Origin: an uncultured Clostridium sp.
GTDB lineage: Bacteria > Bacillota_A > Clostridia > TANB77 > CAG-508
DNA length: 7,059 nucleotides
Assembly (NCBI GenBank): GCA_951800935.1
Contig: CATOLW010000060.1
Location: forward strand, 1-7,059
Direction: 5' to 3'
The notes beneath the pieces are model-generated. The model ran no database searches, was not told the DNA's origin, and saw only the letters and a list, made by a program, of their open reading frames with translations. Within the stretch, counting starts at the first letter, position 1. Every line of letters starts with the position of its first letter. This document shows, in pieces, positions 1 through 5,664 of this stretch. The position numbers were made by a program, and so were the translations under genes.

Positions 1-1269
1 TTTTACTAAGAATTCCATGGCTTTTTCTGATGTTAATCCTTCTTTTATGTAGCTTCTTACCTTTTCATTTTTTAAGAATTCTTCATCATTTTCTTTTCCA
101 TAGTTTTTAGCCATTTCTTTTAATTTCTCATCTACTTCTTCATCTGTTGCTTCTATCTTTTCAGCTTTGATAACTGCTTCTAAGGTTAATCTTGATTTGA
201 TTCCTTCAATTGCTTGAGGTTGATATTCTTTTTTCATATCTTCTTCGTTTTTTCCCATCATTTGAAGATATTGTTCTAATTTTAAACCTTGATAAGATAA
301 TCTTTGTTCAATATCTTTTAACATATTTTCTGTTTCTAGTTCTATCATTCCAGATGGAATTTCTACTTTTACATTTTCACAAACAGCCTTCATTACTGCT
401 TCTTGTGTTTCGTATTTTGCTTTTTCGTTATTTTGTTTTTGTTGTTTTTGTTTAATATCTTCTTTTAATTCTTTTAATGTATCAAATTCACTAACGTCTT
501 TTGCAAATTCATCATCTAATTTTGGTAGTTCTTTTTTCTTGATTTCATGAACTTTTACTTTAAAAGTTGCATCTTTTCCAGCTAAGTCTTTTGAGAAATA
601 TTCATCTGGAAATTTTACTTGGATGTCTTTTTCTTCTTCTATTTTCATTCCAATTACTTGGTCTTCAAATCCTGGAATAAATGTATTACTTCCTATTTCT
701 AAGTCATGCCCTTCGGCTTTTCCACCCTCAAAGGCTTTTCCATCTACAAATCCTTCAAAATCGATTGTTGCTATATCTCCACTTTCAACTGGTCTATCTT
801 CGATTGAAACTAATCTTGAGTTGTGTTCTTGCATATGTCCTAATTCGTGTTCAATGTCTTCATCTGATACATTATACTCAATTTTTTCAATTTCTATACC
901 TTTATATTTTCCAAGTTTAGCTTCTGGTTTTGTTTGCATAATTGCTGTAAAAATTAAGTCTTTTCCTTTTTCGACTTGTGTTACTTCAATGTCTGGTCTA
1001 CTAACTACTTCTAATTTGTTTTCTTTAACTGCTTCTTCCATAGCTTCTCCTGCTACTTCATTGAATGCATCTTCATAGAAAATTTCTTTTCCATAGTATT
1101 TTTCTACGATTTGCATTGGTGCTTTTCCTTTTCTAAATCCTGGTATATTAAAGTATTTTGCACTTTTAAAATATACTTTTTTAATGGCTTCTTCAAATTT
1201 TTCAGCCTCAATTGTTATTTCTAATTTTACTTCATTTGCATTTTTGGTTTCTTCTACTTTACAATTCAT
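1..1269 (-). CDS. tig: Trigger factor, ribosome-associated chaperone and peptidyl-prolyl isomerase (3' end cut by window edge)
   Basis: Trigger factor sits at the ribosomal exit tunnel, shields nascent chains and has proline cis-trans isomerase activity. The frame is open for 423 codons from ATG 1269-1267 to the left edge. The N-terminal ribosome-docking domain carries the family signature GFRKGKAP at residues 44-51. An FKBP-type isomerase domain follows at about 160-243, with DFEGFVDGKAFEGG near its start and FIPGFEDQVIGM further on. The C-terminal helical chaperone arms contain LEQYLQMMGKNEE. Family members are usually about 425-450 residues, so only a few residues should be missing; the last visible ones are EFLVK. 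The start is supported by an AAAGG ribosome binding site at 1280-1284, 10 nt upstream. Transcription is probably from its own promoter, divergent from rpmB. I checked most of the gene for frame and found no break. Confidence 0.97.
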   Translation of the reverse strand, partial: MNCKVEETKNANEVKLEITIEAEKFEEAIKKVYFKSAKYFNIPGFRKGKAPMQIVEKYYGKEIFYEDAFNEVAGEAMEEAVKENKLEVVSRPDIEVTQVEKGKDLIFTAIMQTKPEAKLGKYKGIEIEKIEYNVSDEDIEHELGHMQEHNSRLVSIEDRPVESGDIATIDFEGFVDGKAFEGGKAEGHDLEIGSNTFIPGFEDQVIGMKIEEEKDIQVKFPDEYFSKDLAGKDATFKVKVHEIKKKELPKLDDEFAKDVSEFDTLKELKEDIKQKQQKQNNEKAKYETQEAVMKAVCENVKVEIPSGMIELETENMLKDIEQRLSYQGLKLEQYLQMMGKNEEDMKKEYQPQAIEGIKSRLTLEAVIKAEKIEATDEEVDEKLKEMAKNYGKENDEEFLKNEKVRSYIKEGLTSEKAMEFLVK

Positions 1270-1306
1270 TCTTTTCAATCCTTTCTTTCATTACATAAGC
1301 TCATTT

Positions 1307-1334
1307 ATTATACCACATTTTTCCTATTTTGCAA
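1307..1334 (-). promoter_or_regulatory. Sigma-A-type promoter of tig
   Basis: On the minus strand, TTGCAA (1334-1329) and a consensus TATAAT (1312-1307) are separated by 16 nt, and the -10 is preceded by TG one base away (extended -10). Transcription would start near 1300, giving a leader of about 30 nt that contains the tig ribosome binding site. This is motif evidence only. Confidence 0.7.
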
Positions 1335-1362
1335 GGAATTTTTGATATTTTTCAAAAAATAC

Positions 1363-1391
1363 TTGTTTTTTTTCTAGTTTTGTGTTAAACT
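1363..1391 (+). promoter_or_regulatory. Sigma-A-type promoter of rpmB
   Basis: TTGTTT (1363-1368) and TAAACT (1386-1391) lie 17 nt apart, and TG at 1383-1384 gives an extended -10. The start point would fall near 1398, leaving a leader of about 40 nt with AGGAGG at 1422-1427. It is back-to-back with the tig promoter in the same 169-nt gap. The -10 is not perfect, so confidence is moderate. Confidence 0.5.
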
Positions 1392-1438
1392 TGTTATTAG
1401 TCAATTTATTTAAGAAGATTTAGGAGGTGCAATTAAGA

Positions 1439-1636
1439 ATGGCAGTATGTGAAATTTGTCAAAAAACGGCAAGTCATGGAAATAAACTTAGTATTACTCG
1501 TTCTCATATCAGCAAAAGATCTCCACGTACATGGAAACCTAATTTAAGAAGAGTAAAAGTTGATATGAATGGAGAAACAAAAAGAATTTATGTATGCGCA
1601 AAATGTTTAAAAGATGGTAAAGTAAAAAGAGCCTAG
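1439..1636 (+). CDS. rpmB: 50S ribosomal protein L28 (zinc-ribbon form)
   Basis: L28 is a small structural protein of the large ribosomal subunit. The product is 65 residues, a normal length, and basic. It keeps the family core HISKRSPRTWKPNLRRV at 23-39 and four cysteines in two CxxC pairs (C4/C7 and C53/C56). These define the zinc-binding C+ form; some bacteria carry a cysteine-free paralogue. The start is ATG 1439, 11 nt after AGGAGG (1422-1427). An in-frame GTG at 1427 overlaps that ribosome binding site and is not the start. The gene is monocistronic, with its own promoter and a hairpin terminator that uses its last codons. It faces spoVM, as I recall it does in Bacillus subtilis. Confidence 0.97.
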   Translation: MAVCEICQKTASHGNKLSITRSHISKRSPRTWKPNLRRVKVDMNGETKRIYVCAKCLKDGKVKRA

Positions 1637-1652
1637 AAGAAGCTCTTTTTTT
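1624..1652 (+). terminator. Intrinsic terminator of rpmB overlapping its stop codon; probably bidirectional
   Basis: AAAAAGAGC (1624-1632) pairs perfectly with GCTCTTTTT (1642-1650) around a 9-nt loop, followed by a run of seven T at 1646-1652. The left arm lies inside the last rpmB codons and the stop codon TAG (1634-1636) is in the loop. Read on the minus strand, the same hairpin is followed by five T, so it could also stop transcripts arriving from spoVM. Confidence 0.8.
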
Positions 1653-1655
1653 GTT

Positions 1656-1720
1656 TGTCGTATTGGGGACGTTTCTTTTTGCGACATTTTGTCGCAAAAA
1701 GAAACGTCCCCAATACGACA
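1656..1720. repeat. Perfect 31-bp inverted repeat with 3-nt loop, REP/MITE-like palindrome
   Basis: Arms 1656-1686 and 1690-1720 are exact reverse complements around TTT (1687-1689). Each arm starts TGTCG and ends CGACA, so each arm can also fold on itself with a 5-bp stem. The core contains GGGGACGTTTC. Arm G+C is 14 of 31, higher than the surrounding DNA. It ends one base before the spoVM stop codon and starts a few bases after the rpmB terminator. No T-run follows on either strand, so it does not look like an ordinary terminator. From memory, palindromes with a GGGGACGTTTC-type core are dispersed in several clostridial genomes and associated with REP-associated tyrosine (Y1-type) transposases. 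That link is inference, as no transposase lies in this window. Confidence 0.85.
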
Positions 1721-1721
1721 T

Positions 1722-1796
1722 CTAGTCTTTAATTCCAAATATTAATTTTACAAATCCTCTTAAAAATTTTGGTACTTTTTTTACGACGACTGTCAT
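1722..1796 (-). CDS. spoVM: SpoVM-like amphipathic peptide (stage V sporulation protein M), 24 aa
   Basis: In Bacillus subtilis, SpoVM is a 26-residue amphipathic helix that recognises the convex surface of the forespore membrane and anchors the coat ATPase SpoIVA. The peptide here is 24 residues with core PKFLRGFVKLIFG at 9-21, against PKFLGGIVRAMLG at the same positions in B. subtilis (recalled). Lys7, Pro9 (important for localisation in B. subtilis), Lys10, Phe11, Leu12, Gly14, Val16 and Gly21 coincide, and both peptides end in Lys-Asp. ATG 1796-1794 is preceded by a perfect AGGAGG (1806-1811) at 9-nt spacing. It lies 22 nt downstream of the 49-aa membrane-protein gene on the same strand, so the two are probably co-transcribed. 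Its position opposite rpmB, near rpe-rsgA-prkC, matches the B. subtilis arrangement. It is short enough to be missed by routine gene finders. Confidence 0.88.
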   Translation of the reverse strand: MTVVVKKVPKFLRGFVKLIFGIKD

Positions 1797-1818
1797 ATGT
1801 ATCTCCCTCCTTTTTTGT

Positions 1819-1968
1819 TTAACAAGCAAGCCACATAAATCCAACAGTAATTACAATTATTCCAATCATAAATAGCCAACCTGTTATGGGAAGTAATAAC
1901 ACCAATAAAATTCCCAGTCCAAATCCAATTAGACAGATTGCTAATGTTTTTCTAAATAATTTTAACAT
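1819..1968 (-). CDS. Small two-helix membrane protein, 49 aa, unknown function
   Basis: I do not recognise the family. ATG 1968-1966 is preceded by GGAGG (1979-1983) at 10-nt spacing, and the frame runs 49 codons to TAA 1821-1819. A short basic N-terminus (MLKLFRK) is followed by two hydrophobic stretches, about residues 8-26 and 30-48, separated by a Pro-Ile-Thr-Gly turn. It is glycine-rich in the first helix and has cysteines at 12 and 49. It precedes spoVM by only 22 nt on the same strand, which suggests a shared transcript and possibly a role in the forespore or mother-cell membrane. That role is inferred from position alone. The clean ribosome binding site, the membrane-protein composition and the coupling to spoVM argue that it is a real gene. 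Confidence 0.72.
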   Translation of the reverse strand: MLKLFRKTLAICLIGFGLGILLVLLLPITGWLFMIGIIVITVGFMWLAC

Positions 1969-2026
1969 ATAATTATTACCTCCACTGTTTTTGTATATTA
2001 TATTATTTTTACTAATTATTAGTTCC

Positions 2027-2056
2027 TTTTTATGTAAAATTATTAAAATCGTATTG
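2027..2056 (-). promoter_or_regulatory. Weak candidate sporulation (sigma-E-like) promoter for the 49-aa gene and spoVM
   Basis: In B. subtilis spoVM is under mother-cell sigma-E control. On the minus strand, CATAAAAA (2034-2027) partly matches the sigma-E -10 (CATACAAT-like), 15 nt downstream of CAATACG (2056-2050), a poor match to the -35. A vegetative-type TATAAT also occurs at 2002-1997 without a convincing -35. The candidate overlaps the divergent nth -35 box. I cannot decide which element is used. Confidence 0.2.
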
Positions 2057-2083
2057 ACAAGCCTTTCCTCTTTCTTGTAAAAT
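2054..2083 (+). promoter_or_regulatory. Sigma-A-type promoter of nth
   Basis: A consensus TTGACA (2054-2059) and TAAAAT (2078-2083) are 18 nt apart. Transcription would begin near 2090, just before the nth ribosome binding site. This excludes the upstream in-frame ATG at 2082, which lies within the -10 box. Confidence 0.7.
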
Positions 2084-2102
2084 GTTCCTAGGAGATGATT
2101 TT

Positions 2103-2744
2103 ATGAAAAAACAAGATGCCATTACTTTTATTGAATTATTAAAAGATAGCTATCCAGATGCTACTTGCAGTCTAGATTTTTCAACACCTTTTGAATTGGT
2201 AGTTGCTGTTATGTTGTCTGCTCAATGTACTGATGAAAGAGTAAATAAAACAACTCCTCAACTTTTTTTACGTTGCAAAACCATTCAAGATTTTGCTGAT
2301 ATTGACCTTATAGAATTAGAACAACTAATTCATCCTTGTGGATTTTATAAAAATAAAGCCAAAAATATTAAGTTATGTGCTAAACAAGTTTTAGAAAACT
2401 TTGGTGGAGAAGTTCCTCATACAATGGATGAATTAACTAGTTTAGCAGGTGTTGGTAGAAAAAGCGCTAATGTTATTTTATTAGAAGTTTTTGGAATTGC
2501 AGAAGGAATTGCCGTAGACACTCATGCTAAAAGAATTTCTAATCAAATCGGATTATCTAAAGAAAAAGAACCTGAAAAAATAGAACAAGATTTGATAAAA
2601 ACTTTTCCTAAAGAATATTTAAAAGATATTAATCATCTTTTTGTATGGCATGGGCGAAATACTTGTATTGCTAGAAAACCCAAGTGCAATATTTGTTCTG
2701 TCAATCAATTTTGTAAATTTTATCAGTTGACAAAAACAAAATAA
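2103..2744 (+). CDS. nth: Endonuclease III (DNA glycosylase/AP lyase)
   Basis: This base-excision repair enzyme removes oxidised pyrimidines and nicks at abasic sites. The product is 213 residues (E. coli Nth is 211). The helix-hairpin-helix LAGVGRKSANVIL at 114-126 contains the catalytic Lys120. The catalytic Asp139 is in VDTHAKR. The C-terminal iron-sulfur loop has the exact C-X6-C-X2-C-X5-C spacing (C188, C195, C198, C204), so a [4Fe-4S] cluster is expected. LSAQCTDERVN at 38-48 is also typical of the family. The start is ATG 2103, behind AGGAG (2090-2094); the in-frame ATG at 2082 lies within the promoter. The gene is divergent from the spoVM unit and followed after 51 nt by the bactofilin-like gene, with no terminator seen between them, so read-through is possible. 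Confidence 0.97.
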   Translation: MKKQDAITFIELLKDSYPDATCSLDFSTPFELVVAVMLSAQCTDERVNKTTPQLFLRCKTIQDFADIDLIELEQLIHPCGFYKNKAKNIKLCAKQVLENFGGEVPHTMDELTSLAGVGRKSANVILLEVFGIAEGIAVDTHAKRISNQIGLSKEKEPEKIEQDLIKTFPKEYLKDINHLFVWHGRNTCIARKPKCNICSVNQFCKFYQLTKTK

Positions 2745-2755
2745 AGATATATATT
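2727..2755 (+). promoter_or_regulatory. Sigma-A-type promoter of the bactofilin-like gene, -35 inside nth
   Basis: A consensus TTGACA (2727-2732) and TATATT (2750-2755) are 17 nt apart. The -35 lies in the final codons of nth and the -10 just after its stop codon. Transcription would start near 2762, giving a leader of about 34 nt that contains AGGAGGGA (2782-2789). Confidence 0.65.
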
Positions 2756-2795
2756 TTTAACATATTATATATATAAATTTTAGGAGGGATTTTTT

Positions 2796-3965
2796 ATGTT
2801 AAAAAACAAATTTAAAATAATTGCTATTTTAACACTTCTTATTTTGGCCCTTACACTTCCTATTGTAAGAGCAGAAAATGAGACACCAGATGCTACAACA
2901 ACATCTGAAAACACATCAACAGAAACGGAAGTAGTAAATCCATCATCTGACCAACCTACGACTAATACAACAGATGATAACTTCAAAAAAAGTGATGTTT
3001 ACCTAACAGGAGATGAAGTTGTTATTGACTACATTGTGGATGGAAATTTATTTGTAGTAGCAAATACTGTTACCATTAATTCACAAATAGGTGGTGATGC
3101 TTTCATCTGTGCTAATACTGTCAATATTGGAGAACAAGGATATGTATTTAGTAACTTATTTACTTTTTCTAAAAATGTTACTATAAGTGGTGTCGTTTAT
3201 GACTTATATGCAGCTTCCCAAAATACAACTATTTCTGGTTATATTTATCGAGATGCTCACATTGGTTCTAATACGGTTAATATCTTCGGTACGATTGGAA
3301 GAAACGCTAATATTAGTTGTGATACTCTAAACTTTACTTCAGAAGAAGCAGAAGGTGCTACTTCTCAAGCAGTTATTACTGGAAATTTAAATTACTCTGC
3401 TAAATCAGAAATTTCTATTCCAGAAGGTATTGTTAGTGGAGAAACTATTTTCGAACAAGAAACATCTTTTGATGGTAACAAAATACAAGAAAAAATTATG
3501 AGTTTAGGCACTTTTGTTATTACTATTATTGTTGTTTGGCTATTATGTTTATGGATTGCACCTAGATTCTTAAAGAAAACAACTTCTTTCTTAACAACAA
3601 AGAAAGTTTTACCTGTAATTGGCTTAGGAATTTTAACTCCAATTGTTGCTAGTGCATTAGCTATTCTATTCTTTGTTTTAAGTATTACTGCTACTCTAGG
3701 TTTCTTACTAATTGCTATGTTATTTGTTTTAATTGCTATTAGTACTGCTATATTTGCCATTACTTTAAATACGATTATTTGTCATAAACTAAAAATTGAA
3801 AAAACATTTATTACTTTTGGAATGCTAGTTGTAACTTCTATTGTTTTATGGCTAATTGGTCTAATTCCTTTCATCGGTTCTATTTTAGGAATTGCTGTTG
3901 TTGTCTTAGGATCAGGAATTGTAGTTTCTAGTTTAGTTTTAAAAGAAAAAGAAGTAAAAAAATAA
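2796..3965 (+). CDS. Secreted bactofilin-like (polymer-forming) repeat protein with C-terminal membrane helices
   Basis: The product is 389 residues. A signal peptide (basic Lys3-Lys7, hydrophobic 8-21, likely cleavage after VRA at 24-26) leads into a low-complexity Thr/Ser/Asn/Asp/Glu-rich linker (27-66). Residues about 75-180 hold roughly six degenerate 16-18-residue repeats. Rungs share a GDxFxxANTVxIxGxI pattern (ANTVTI at 89-94, ANTVNI at 106-111, SNTVNI at 158-163), consistent with a right-handed beta-helix like bactofilins. About five hydrophobic segments follow (near 236-256, 271-294, 300-325, 338-358 and 359-381), then a Lys/Glu-rich tail. The repeat domain is therefore predicted outside the membrane, unlike classical cytoplasmic bactofilins. 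Similar proteins are often named polymer-forming cytoskeletal proteins, but function is unproven. The start has AGGAGGGA 6 nt upstream. It has its own promoter and a hairpin terminator. Confidence 0.85.
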   Translation: MLKNKFKIIAILTLLILALTLPIVRAENETPDATTTSENTSTETEVVNPSSDQPTTNTTDDNFKKSDVYLTGDEVVIDYIVDGNLFVVANTVTINSQIGGDAFICANTVNIGEQGYVFSNLFTFSKNVTISGVVYDLYAASQNTTISGYIYRDAHIGSNTVNIFGTIGRNANISCDTLNFTSEEAEGATSQAVITGNLNYSAKSEISIPEGIVSGETIFEQETSFDGNKIQEKIMSLGTFVITIIVVWLLCLWIAPRFLKKTTSFLTTKKVLPVIGLGILTPIVASALAILFFVLSITATLGFLLIAMLFVLIAISTAIFAITLNTIICHKLKIEKTFITFGMLVVTSIVLWLIGLIPFIGSILGIAVVVLGSGIVVSSLVLKEKEVKK

Positions 3966-3988
3966 AATTATAAAATAAAAAAAGATGA

Positions 3989-4019
3989 GGTTATTATTAT
4001 CAATATGATAATAATAACC
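3989..4019. terminator. Hairpin terminator between the convergent bactofilin-like and rpe genes
   Basis: Arms of 14 nt (3989-4002 and 4006-4019) pair perfectly around a 3-nt loop, though mostly with A-T pairs. On the plus strand CTATTTTT follows, which can also extend the stem by pairing with 3981-3987. On the minus strand a run of seven T (3983-3977) follows five bases after the stem. The position, 23 nt after one stop codon and 6 nt before the other, fits a bidirectional terminator. Confidence 0.75.
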
Positions 4020-4025
4020 CTATTT

Positions 4026-4685
4026 TTATGCTTTTAATTCATCAATAATTACTTTAAAATCTTTTGCCATAACAATGGCTGTTCCTGCAACTAAAATGTT
4101 CGCTCCTGCTTTTTTTACTTCTGGTGCGGTTCTTATATTAATACCACCATCTACTTCTATATCTAGTTCTAACTTCTGTTCTTCCATGTACTTTTTCAAA
4201 GTTTCTATTTTTTGCACCATATTGGTTAAAAATGTTTGTCCTCCTTTACCTGGCTCTACTGTCATAATCAAACACATATGAATATATGGTAAAAATTCAT
4301 ATACCTCCTCTATTTTAGTATCTGGTTTTACTGATATTCCTACCTTGCAATTGTTATCTTTTATATGGTGAATCATTTCATAGACTTCTTCTTTGCTTTT
4401 GCAAGCTTCCAAATGAAAAGTAATGATATTGGGTTCTAATGCTGAAAAATCATTAATTGCTTCTTTTACATCTTCTACCATTAAATGAACGTCTAATGGT
4501 AAATTCGATATTCTTTTAATATAAGATGCATTTTGAAACATTCTTTCATATGTATTTTTTTCTACAAATTTTCCATCCATGACATCGATATGAAAATAAT
4601 CTGTTTTAGCTACCTCTAATGCAAGAAAAGCTTTTGACTCTTCTTCTTTTGGAATTGATAATATTGATGTTGAAATTTCTACCAT
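4026..4685 (-). CDS. rpe: Ribulose-phosphate 3-epimerase
   Basis: This cytosolic TIM-barrel enzyme interconverts D-ribulose 5-phosphate and D-xylulose 5-phosphate in the pentose phosphate pathway. The product is 219 residues, the usual length. The metal and catalytic positions are visible: HIDVMDGKFV (His32, Asp34), DVHLMVE (His67) and VDGGIN (Asp179). The phosphate-binding end VAGTAI follows, and the flexible substrate loop reads TVEPGKGGQTF, with Lys where Phe is common. The N-terminus reads STSILS rather than the usual APSILS. ATG 4685-4683 overlaps the rsgA stop by 7 nt and has AGGAG (4694-4698) at 8-nt spacing, so it is probably translationally coupled to rsgA. That makes the rsgA frameshift relevant to its expression. 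The related allulose-6-phosphate 3-epimerase is an alternative, but the neighbourhood favours rpe. Confidence 0.94.
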   Translation of the reverse strand: MVEISTSILSIPKEEESKAFLALEVAKTDYFHIDVMDGKFVEKNTYERMFQNASYIKRISNLPLDVHLMVEDVKEAINDFSALEPNIITFHLEACKSKEEVYEMIHHIKDNNCKVGISVKPDTKIEEVYEFLPYIHMCLIMTVEPGKGGQTFLTNMVQKIETLKKYMEEQKLELDIEVDGGINIRTAPEVKKAGANILVAGTAIVMAKDFKVIIDELKA

Positions 4686-5573
4686 TTCTTTTTCTCCTCT
4701 CTTTTTTCTAATTCATAATATATTTTACAAAATCTTTCGTATCTTGGCAAACTAATTTCATTCTTTTTTATTGCTTCTTTGATACCACAATTTTCTTCTT
4801 TGATATGAGTACATCCTACAAATTCACATTTAGGTATATTCCTTCTAAATTCAATAAAAAAATCAGCTAATTCTTTGCTTTCGATTTCTTCGATTGAAAA
4901 TGTTGAAAATCCTGGTGTATCTGCAATGTATGTTTCCTTATCTATTTGATACAACTTAATGGAAGTCGTTGTATTTTTCCCTCTTTTGTTTCTTTTGCTA
5001 ATCTCTCCTTCTAATGTCATATCTTGTGCAAAGATTCCATTAATTAAAGTTGACTTTCCGTACACCAGAGTTTCCTGAAAAGGCATTGATATTGTTTTTC
5101 AAGTTTTCTTTTAGCACTTCTATTCCTTTTTGATTTTTAGCTTCTGTTTCAATTACTAAATATCCTATTTTTTCATATATTTCTTTTATTTCTTGAAATT
5201 CTGTTTTATCGCCTAAATCTGTTTTGTTTAATACAATTAAACTTTTAATTTTTAAATATTCTGCAAAGGCTAATTGTTTATCCAACATCAATAAGTCTGG
5301 CTTTGGGTCTTTGCTAGAAATAACAAATACAATTTGTGTGATGTTAGCAAGTTTTGGTCGTTTGATATATACTTTTCTTTCTAATATCATTTCTATGACT
5401 GCCTTCTGATTTTCTTTGTCTGTTACTTCTATTTCAACTAAATCACCTACTACTGGTGTTATTTCTTCTTTTTTGAATCTTCCTCTTGCTGTTGCTTCGT
5501 AAATTTCTTCTTGGTTGTCTAGTCTTTTTACTTGATATAAATTTGCTATATTTTCAATAATGATTCCTTGCAT
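4679..5573 (-). pseudogene. rsgA: Ribosome small-subunit-dependent GTPase RsgA, frame broken by one extra base in the P-loop
   Basis: RsgA is a circularly permuted GTPase that assists late maturation of the 30S subunit. Two frames together encode it: an N-terminal part from ATG 5573 to a stop at 5040, and a C-terminal part ending at 4679. Removing the G at 5060 (C in the coding strand) joins them into 297 residues, the normal family length. The product then has an OB-fold (about 1-70), G4 motif NKTD (116-119), P-loop GNSGVGKST (167-175), a TTTS switch (201-204), DTPG (218-221) and a zinc site C-X4-C-X-H-X5-C (Cys249, Cys254, His256, Cys262). As written, the frame reads RKVNFN and stops after 177 residues, without GTP binding. 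All downstream motifs are intact, so this is a very recent mutation or a sequencing/assembly error. AAGGAGG (5578-5584) precedes the start. Confidence 0.9.
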
Positions 5574-5605
5574 GTTTCCTCCTTGTTCTTTTTCTAAACA
5601 TTTTT

Positions 5606-5634
5606 ATTATACTATTTTAAATAAAAAAAGTCCA
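5606..5634 (-). promoter_or_regulatory. Sigma-A-type promoter of rsgA-rpe, overlapping the prkC terminator
   Basis: On the minus strand, TGGACT (5634-5629) and a consensus TATAAT (5611-5606) are 17 nt apart. The -35 lies in the descending arm of the prkC terminator hairpin, and the terminator T-run forms part of the spacer. Transcription would begin near 5599, about 26 nt before the rsgA start. The -10 is strong and the -35 imperfect. Confidence 0.5.
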
Positions 5635-5661
5635 GTTGGTATTCTTTCCAACTGAACTTTT
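5623..5661 (-). terminator. Intrinsic terminator of prkC
   Basis: On the minus strand, arms 5661-5648 and 5639-5626 form a 14-bp stem (one G-U pair) around an 8-nt loop, followed by a run of seven T (5629-5623), partly within the stem. It begins 4 nt after the prkC stop codon. It should separate prkC transcripts from rsgA-rpe, at least partly. Confidence 0.88.
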
Positions 5662-5664
5662 CCT

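Noticed and set aside
623..1078. Plus-strand open frame of 151 codons across tig
   Set aside because: It is antisense to well-conserved trigger factor coding sequence, Ser-rich because of codon complementarity, with no family resemblance.
1339..1358. Short hairpin (TTTTTGA/TCAAAAA) between the tig and rpmB promoters
   Set aside because: Seven mostly A-T pairs in AT-rich DNA, without a suitable tail or operator-like symmetry; likely chance.
1427..1441. In-frame GTG at 1427 as an rpmB start adding four residues
   Set aside because: The GTG overlaps the AGGAGG ribosome binding site; ATG 1439 gives the conserved L28 N-terminus MAVCEIC.
1539..1721. Minus-strand open frame of 60 codons across the palindrome and rpmB
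   Set aside because: It reads the palindrome and the antisense strand of rpmB; it starts next to the spoVM stop codon without a ribosome binding site of its own.
2082..2105. In-frame ATG at 2082 as an nth start adding seven residues
   Set aside because: It lies inside the -10 box of a consensus promoter; ATG 2103 is directly behind AGGAG and matches the family N-terminus.
5057..5066. Programmed +1 frameshift producing full-length RsgA
   Set aside because: The context (GTA followed by CGG) has a rare codon, but re-pairing of the valine tRNA one base forward is poor, no stimulatory signal is evident, and I know of no recoding in this family.
5040..5086. Internal ATG at 5086 as a genuine start for a separate C-terminal RsgA protein
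   Set aside because: No ribosome binding site precedes it, and its first residues are an out-of-frame reading of the RsgA coding sequence just before the P-loop.
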